Part shown: in pieces, positions 59,243 through 64,000 of the stretch
Position numbering within the stretch: the first letter of the stretch is position 1
Layout of the letters: each line of letters begins with the position of its first letter
Position numbers and translations under genes: made by a program
Notes under the pieces: model-generated
What the model was told of the DNA's origin: nothing
The model's database searches: none
Seen by the model: the letters and a program-made list of their open reading frames with translations, nothing else
From: Synergistales bacterium
GTDB lineage: Bacteria > Synergistota > Synergistia > Synergistales > Aminobacteriaceae
Direction: 5' to 3'
Assembly: GCA_025997955.1 (NCBI GenBank)
Contig: BNVH01000001.1
Span: 50,621 to 114,620, forward strand
Length of the DNA stretch: 64,000 nucleotides

Positions 59243-59735
59243 ATGAGTGAAAGCTGGATCGATCGGTGCTGGAAGGACGTAATCAAAGAAAACGTAGATG
59301 ACGCTATTTCTTTCTTTATGCCGGGCCTCGCGGCGAAGCGGGATTATTCAAATTACGTCGCTTGCCATATACACGGGGACGACGAAGCCAATTAATACGT
59401 ATACTAAAGAATGGCATGGAACCTCAGTAAACTTTATGTACAACGTCTACGGCGTAGCTGAGGCTGATGAAGAAACATTGGAACACGACGACCGGCTTTT
59501 TGCCCTTCCGGTATTGGCCGCCAAAAGGATGTTGGACGCCGGAGGGAAAGCCGAGAAACGCGAGAGGTATTCTCTTGAGCTTCTTGATTTAATAAAAGCG
59601 CGGGGGTTGGAAGCTAAGAAAGCATGGTCGTTTCAGAATTTTGTGTATCGTATACTGCGGATAGGTGAAAAAGACATTGACCCAAAGGTTGAGGAGATCC
59701 GCATTGGCCGTACCTGCGTCGGGCTTGGGCGATAA
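59243..59735 (+). pseudogene. Rpn/PD-(D/E)XK-type transposase-like gene, broken
   Basis: One frame from ATG 59243 reads SESWIDRCWKDVIKENVDDA and ends at 59395. The overlapping frame takes over with LAIYTGTTKPINTYTKEWHG and FALPVLAAKRMLD, ending at 59735. The combination matches the start and middle of the Rpn-like family, but the nuclease core between them is deleted and the frame is shifted. Dead copy. Confidence 0.55.
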
Positions 59736-59884
59736 TTACTTTCACTCGTTTCCTTTCGGGATGGCCGCATCGGCAGCGGTACAAAGCGACGTGTCAAAAA
59801 TTATGAATTGACGCGCTGCGCCTGCTCATTTACACCCTTCTTGCTTCGTATAAAAACAGCAGGGGATTTCGTCATGTCGCGCGG

Positions 59885-60550
59885 CTACTCGCGCTCGAAA
59901 CGGTAGCCCACGCCATACTCCGCCGCGACGGTGTAGCCGCTCCCGGCCAGCTTCTTCCTCAGCTGGTGGGCGGCGTTTCTAAGCGCGTTGCTGTCATTGT
60001 TGAGCGGCTGTCCCCATATCTTTTTGTACAGATCTTCGGCGGTCATGGTTTGGTTTTCGCGCTGAACAAAGTACAGGAGCAGGGAGAACTGTTTGGGCGT
60101 CAGCAGCATATCCGTACCGTTCACAAACGCCTCGCTTGCCGTAACGTCCAATTTCAACGCGCCTTTCGTAATCGCTTCGGGTATCCGCTCCGCGCCGCGC
60201 AGCATGGTTTCCACCCGCGCCAGAAGCACGTCATAGTCAAAGGGCTTCGGCATATAATCGTTAGCCCCCGCGCGAAGCCCGTCGGCGATGTTCCGCGGTC
60301 TACCCCACGCGGTCAGCAGAAGCACCGGGGTATCGTCGCCCGCCTCCCGCAATTCTTTGAGCAAGTCAAGCCCCAAGCCGTCCGGGAGCATAATGTCAAG
60401 GATAATCGCGTCGGGCGCTTGCGCCGCCAAATGTTTCCGCGCCTGCGCCAGATTTTCAGCGGTCAGGACGACGTAACCTCGCCCCTCGAAAAAGACGCGG
60501 TTGTTTTGGAGCAGATCGAACTCGTCCTCGACACAGAGCAGGGTTTTCAT
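59885..60550 (-). CDS. OmpR-family response regulator
   Basis: 221 residues. The receiver domain carries phospho-Asp52 in IILDIMLPDGLGL and Lys in YMPKPFDYD; the winged-helix domain follows (LTPKQFSLLLYFVQ, LRKKLAGSGYTVAAEYGVGY). The ATG overlaps the kinase stop (ATGA), so the pair is co-translated. Target genes unknown. Confidence 0.92.
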   Translation of the reverse strand: MKTLLCVEDEFDLLQNNRVFFEGRGYVVLTAENLAQARKHLAAQAPDAIILDIMLPDGLGLDLLKELREAGDDTPVLLLTAWGRPRNIADGLRAGANDYMPKPFDYDVLLARVETMLRGAERIPEAITKGALKLDVTASEAFVNGTDMLLTPKQFSLLLYFVQRENQTMTAEDLYKKIWGQPLNNDSNALRNAAHQLRKKLAGSGYTVAAEYGVGYRFERE

Positions 60551-61956
60551 TCACCCCCCCCCGTTTCCTCAGCAAGGGCGTCGTTTATCGTTTCCGCCAT
60601 TTTCATAATTTCAGCCTGTGATTTTGCGAGCAGCCTGTCCGCGTCTTCCGGTTTCAGCTTCGCTATTTGCACGTTGGTGGAAATTTTGGTGAGCGGGGTC
60701 AGGAGCGCGTGGCTCATGCGGTAGTAAAAGTTGTTTTTGGCGGCCGATTCCTCCGCTTTACGCCGCGCTTCCGCGTAGTCCCACGAGAGCATGACAAACT
60801 GAGACAGCATGAAGAGCGTGTTGGAGAACACGGGCGCGGCGAAGAAGTGTGCCAGCGCCGGGCCGTTCGCCACCGGCCCCCAGCATATGTAACACAGAGT
60901 CGCCGCCATCAGCAGCCCCAGATACGGCCTGTCCCAGACGCGTTTCTTGCTGAGGTTGCGGGTCGCCGACAGCAAGATGGTGGCATGAGTGGCGATATTG
61001 AAGACCATCCCGAAACGGTTCAGCGGCGCGGGTAGCGGCATCATTGCGAGAGGGGCGGTCAGCAGGAGGGCCAAGAGAATTTTCGTCGCGCGGGTTAATT
61101 TGAGCTCGAAGGCCATCACCATGAACATGATGATGAGGCCGGTATGCAAAGTGAACAATGCCCAATATATCGGGTTTAAATATATGTTCAGCCAGCTGCG
61201 AGAGAAATACATCGCCACGCTGTCCTGTTCAATTAGAAAACGCAGCCCGGCCAGCGCGCAGCAGGCGGCGAACGCGAGATAGATAGCCCGTCCCCGCGTC
61301 TCGCGCTGGGACAGGCAGAGCGCAAGGTGATAAAACCCCACAAGGAAAAAGGCACACGCGACGACGGAAATAGCTAACCACCGCCCGAACACCCACCGAA
61401 TCAGCTCGTGTTCCGACCCGACGCGGAAGGCGTGGCGGATGCCGCCGTTCATCCTGTGGTAGTTGGACACTTGCACTACTATTTCAGCGGTTCCACCGTG
61501 TTCGCGCAGTGTCAGAACCTCGTTTTTTGAATACGGGACGGAGTCTTCGGCGCTACTTCCCAAGCGTCCGGCGCTAAAAACCCTTTGGCCATTCACCCAC
61601 ACCGCCGACGCGGCGAGAATCTCCGGCACGTACAGCGCTGTATCCGCGCCTTCAGGCAATTTGAGCAGAAGTCTGTAAGTGGCGTGTCCGGTTCGCGGGT
61701 ACCCGGCTCCGTTCCAGGACATTGGGGTTTCGATAAAAACTTTCTCGCCCCCGGTAAAATCCTCCGGCTCATAAAGTCTGTCCCAGTAGAACTCCCATCT
61801 GCCGCCGAGCGCGTACACCTCACTCCAATCCGCTTTTCGCATGTCAATGACGCCGTCCACAGCCTCCGCCGTTTGCTCGTGAGGCGCGCAAACGGCATAG
61901 AACACGCCCGCGCTTATGGCAACGATACAAAAAAATGTCAGAAAGAAGCGTTTCAT
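60547..61956 (-). CDS. 7TM-DISM sensor kinase-like protein lacking the ATPase domain
   Basis: 469 residues: signal segment (4-24), extracellular sugar-binding-like DISM domain (about 40-185; GGRWEFYWDRLYEPEDF, VWVNGQRVFSAGRLG), seven or so membrane helices (about 190-395), then a histidine box FYYRMSHALLTPLTKIS with the phospho-acceptor His. It ends 46 residues later without any HATPase_c motifs. The 3' end contains nine consecutive Gs (60554-60562). It cannot autophosphorylate as built; another kinase would have to phosphorylate it, or it only acts as a receptor or phosphatase. Confidence 0.85.
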   Translation of the reverse strand: MKRFFLTFFCIVAISAGVFYAVCAPHEQTAEAVDGVIDMRKADWSEVYALGGRWEFYWDRLYEPEDFTGGEKVFIETPMSWNGAGYPRTGHATYRLLLKLPEGADTALYVPEILAASAVWVNGQRVFSAGRLGSSAEDSVPYSKNEVLTLREHGGTAEIVVQVSNYHRMNGGIRHAFRVGSEHELIRWVFGRWLAISVVACAFFLVGFYHLALCLSQRETRGRAIYLAFAACCALAGLRFLIEQDSVAMYFSRSWLNIYLNPIYWALFTLHTGLIIMFMVMAFELKLTRATKILLALLLTAPLAMMPLPAPLNRFGMVFNIATHATILLSATRNLSKKRVWDRPYLGLLMAATLCYICWGPVANGPALAHFFAAPVFSNTLFMLSQFVMLSWDYAEARRKAEESAAKNNFYYRMSHALLTPLTKISTNVQIAKLKPEDADRLLAKSQAEIMKMAETINDALAEETGGGE

Positions 61957-62131
61957 ATTTTACCTCGTCAGATATTTAAAGTTGATTTTACAGATTATTG
62001 TAACGGAAAATGGCGGCGCGTGGGTGTTTAATGGCAGCGACATATGCAATTAATATGGGATTCATAAAATTTCGCGTTGCGGATGTCTGTTATACTGTAC
62101 TGAAAAATTATTTTCGAGGGAGGCGTCTTCA

Positions 62132-63742
62132 ATGGCTAAATTGCAAAAACTGCCAATAGGCATTCAGACGTTCGATACGATAAGAAACGAAGACTATCTT
62201 TACGTTGATAAAACAAAATATCTTATAGACCTTATCGACAGCGGCAAGGTTTATTTTCTCTCCCGTCCTCGGCGCTTCGGCAAGTCTTTGACCATATCGA
62301 CGTTCGACGCGTTGTTTTCCGGCAAAAAAGAATTATTCAAGGGTTTAGCCGCCGAGGAGTTCTTTGAGAGAAGCGAGTACAAGACTCGCCCCGTCATCAG
62401 GCTCGATATGAGCAACGTAACCATGAACATGGGGACGGATGTTTTGATTTCCTCAATAATGAAGAGAATGGCGGATAACGCCGAGAGACTCCGCGTCAAA
62501 ATGGACGGAGATTCTCCGGGAGACGCGTTTTTCAGCATTTTGAAATACGCGGCGGAGAAATACGAGATGTCAGTTGTTGTGTTGGTAGACGAATATGACA
62601 GCCCTATCCTGACTAATATCGGCAAACCCGACAAAGTTGAGGAAGCGCGCGAGGTTCTCAGGGATATTTACATGCGGATAAAGGCCGGCGAACAGTATAT
62701 TCATTTTGTCTTTATGACCGGCATAAGCAAGTTCTCAAAGATGGGCGTCTTCTCGGCGTTAAATAACCTCAAGGACATATCCATGAGCGACGATTACGCG
62801 ACAATGTTGGGCTATACCGAAGAGGAACTTCTATCCAACTTTAGTGAACATATAGGCGCGGCGGCGGGCTATATGAAAATATCGACAGAAACGCTTATAA
62901 CTAAAATCAGAGACTATTACGACGGCTTTTCTTTTAACGGAGAATCTCGTCTTTATAACCCATTTTCTACGCTTTGCTTCCTCAGTGACCGGAAGTTTCA
63001 AAACTACTGGTTCGATTCCGGCACGCCTTCTTTTATAGCTCGCTACATGAAGGATAAGAAACTTACAGTCGAAGAATTTCGAGGTTACGAAGTATCGCGT
63101 AACTTCGCGTTCACCCCCGGTGAGATAGAAACCGCCTCGTCCGTGAGTTTTCTATATCAATCAGGTTATCTGAGTCTCAGACCGGGCGTATTGAACGATT
63201 TTTCTCTTGATTATCCAAACCACGAAGTCCTGACCGCCATGTCGTCTCTTTTGGTAGGAAATATATTTGGAGATGAGATGGAGCTAAACGACGCCAGAAA
63301 CCATCTCAGAGAGTCAATCATAAGCGGCGACGCAAAAGGCATTCAATGTGAGTTTAACAAACTTCTCTCCAAAATTCCCTACGACGACTACGCGAAGGCG
63401 GCCGCGTCCGCCGTACCTCGCGGAGGCGACGCGAGAGAGTGGATTTACCGTTCTACTTTGCTTTCTTATATCTACGGTATGGGGCTTGACGTGGAGGCTG
63501 AAATTCACGGCTCTCAAGGACGGCCTGATATGGTCGTGAAGTTCAGAGGTCATATCTGGGTCATGGAGCTTAAAATGGCCAAGCGCTACGCGAACGCGGA
63601 CGAATGCGCGCTTGCCGCTCTTAACCAGATAAAAGAAAAGGGTTATGCCAAAGCGTTCGACGAGGCCATGTTGCTTGGGCTTGCCATAGACGACAACGAG
63701 AGGGAGATAACGGCGATAAGGGCGGAGAAGAAGACGGTGTGA
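62132..63742 (+). CDS. AAA-ATPase-like / PD-(D/E)XK nuclease family protein
   Basis: 536 residues. The N-terminal AAA-ATPase-like domain (PF09820 type) has LPIGIQTFDTIRNEDYLYVD and the P-loop SRPRRFGKSLT (about 45-55), with VLVDEYDSPI as Walker B (about 150). The C-terminal PDDEXK_9-type nuclease has GRPDMVVKFRGHIWVMELKM with the Asp and E-x-K residues. GGGAGGCGTCTTCA precedes the ATG. The family is widespread as multicopy genes of unknown role, perhaps mobile or defence-related. A broken copy is at 50522-51703. Confidence 0.88.
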   Translation: MAKLQKLPIGIQTFDTIRNEDYLYVDKTKYLIDLIDSGKVYFLSRPRRFGKSLTISTFDALFSGKKELFKGLAAEEFFERSEYKTRPVIRLDMSNVTMNMGTDVLISSIMKRMADNAERLRVKMDGDSPGDAFFSILKYAAEKYEMSVVVLVDEYDSPILTNIGKPDKVEEAREVLRDIYMRIKAGEQYIHFVFMTGISKFSKMGVFSALNNLKDISMSDDYATMLGYTEEELLSNFSEHIGAAAGYMKISTETLITKIRDYYDGFSFNGESRLYNPFSTLCFLSDRKFQNYWFDSGTPSFIARYMKDKKLTVEEFRGYEVSRNFAFTPGEIETASSVSFLYQSGYLSLRPGVLNDFSLDYPNHEVLTAMSSLLVGNIFGDEMELNDARNHLRESIISGDAKGIQCEFNKLLSKIPYDDYAKAAASAVPRGGDAREWIYRSTLLSYIYGMGLDVEAEIHGSQGRPDMVVKFRGHIWVMELKMAKRYANADECALAALNQIKEKGYAKAFDEAMLLGLAIDDNEREITAIRAEKKTV

Positions 63743-63854
63743 TATTTTAACCCTCGTTTCGCAGTTAGAATTTTCAGTTAATTATTTTTCGTAACTATTC
63801 AGTCGTGGCCATAAAGCCTTACGAAAATAAGACAGTATAGTATATAATCCATAT

Positions 63855-64000
63855 ATGGACAATTTAGAAAAACTAACCAAAGAAGAACTTATAACCTTAA
63901 TCCATAAACTAATGGACAAGATAGCGGAGCTTGAAGCCAGACTGAACTAAAACAGCTCAAATAGCTCAAAGCCGCCGAGTTCAGATGGTTTGGCGAAGCC
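63855..64000 (+). pseudogene. IS66-family transposase (TnpC), 5' part with in-frame stop
   Basis: ATG 63855 gives NLEKLTKEELITLIHKLMDK and IAELEARLN, then TAA (63948-63950), and the same frame continues with NSSNSSKPPSSDGLAKP up to the window end. This is the well-known N-terminus of IS66 transposases, so the TAA most likely replaces a CAA. A possible terminal repeat starts near GTAACTATTCAGTCGTGG (63789). The rest lies outside the window. Confidence 0.8.

Noticed and set aside
1..64000. tRNA or rRNA genes
   Set aside because: No cloverleaf with TTC-loop signature or rRNA-like conserved stretch was found by reading; a covariance-model scan would be decisive.

Overview
The window (64 kb) looks like a chromosome segment from a member of the Synergistota, an anaerobic amino-acid and organic-acid fermenter with a diderm envelope. 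The evidence is an SLH-domain outer-membrane porin (51812-53359), a 1.5-kaa secreted protein with a Synerg-CTERM-type tail, a density of TRAP and tripartite tricarboxylate (TTT) transporters, 2-oxoacid:ferredoxin oxidoreductase plus SucCD, and M20/YfcC genes. No rRNA, tRNA or CRISPR array was recognised. The species is not identifiable from what I can see.

Layout. (1) 1-3.8 kb: a MaoC-like gene, a 14-bp tandem repeat, a broken transporter, a decayed IS with an ExeA-type ATPase, and a decayed Sel1-repeat gene. (2) 3.9-7.9 kb: an AT-rich, entirely minus-strand island. It holds a RiPP-like operon (Cys-cluster protein, radical SAM enzyme, two Ala-rich precursors with the same C-terminus, PqqD-like recognition protein), several very small genes and a lipoprotein. 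At its head is a ~110-bp segment between two inverted palindromes next to a serine recombinase, which looks like an invertible promoter. (3) 8-13.6 kb: IS1634 remnant, zinc-ribbon protein, MBL-fold protein, M20 amidohydrolase with a YfcC carrier, LysR regulator. (4) 13.6-24.7 kb, minus strand: a 12-gene catabolic cassette (TRAP transporter, 2-hydroxyacid dehydrogenase, NHL protein, SucCD, KorDABC, LarA-like protein) that could turn an imported hydroxyacid into CoA ester and ATP. (5) 25-32 kb: two complete TTT transporters around an HpcH/HpaI aldolase. (6) 32.5-41.6 kb: two divergent TRAP systems around a GntR regulator, with nitrilase, creatininase-like and RraA-like enzymes. (7) 41.7-50.4 kb: a bacterial microcompartment (BMC) operon with two DeoC aldolases and triose-phosphate isomerase, fitting a sugar-phosphate-utilising (SPU-type) metabolosome. 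(8) 50.5-64 kb: duplicated AAA-ATPase/PD-(D/E)XK gene (one copy dead), porin, giant secreted protein, RelB/PIN toxin-antitoxin pair, a two-component pair whose kinase lacks its ATPase domain, and the start of an IS66 transposase gene with an in-frame stop.

How the parts fit. In the BMC, DeoC would split 2-deoxyribose-5-phosphate into acetaldehyde and glyceraldehyde-3-phosphate; the PduP-like enzyme makes acetyl-CoA, PduL makes acetyl-phosphate, TpiA moves the triose into glycolysis, and the PduS/PduT-like pair can carry electrons across the shell. Oddities are a complete 4Cys Fe-S motif at the end of one DeoC and a strongly altered active-site loop in the other. In the RiPP island, both precursors start with a Y-x-x-P-x-V leader signature and end in RRLEPIY; all genes from the lipoprotein (7115) to the recognition protein (3876) point the same way, so the invertible promoter could switch part or all of the island. 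Both proposals are inferences from sequence alone.
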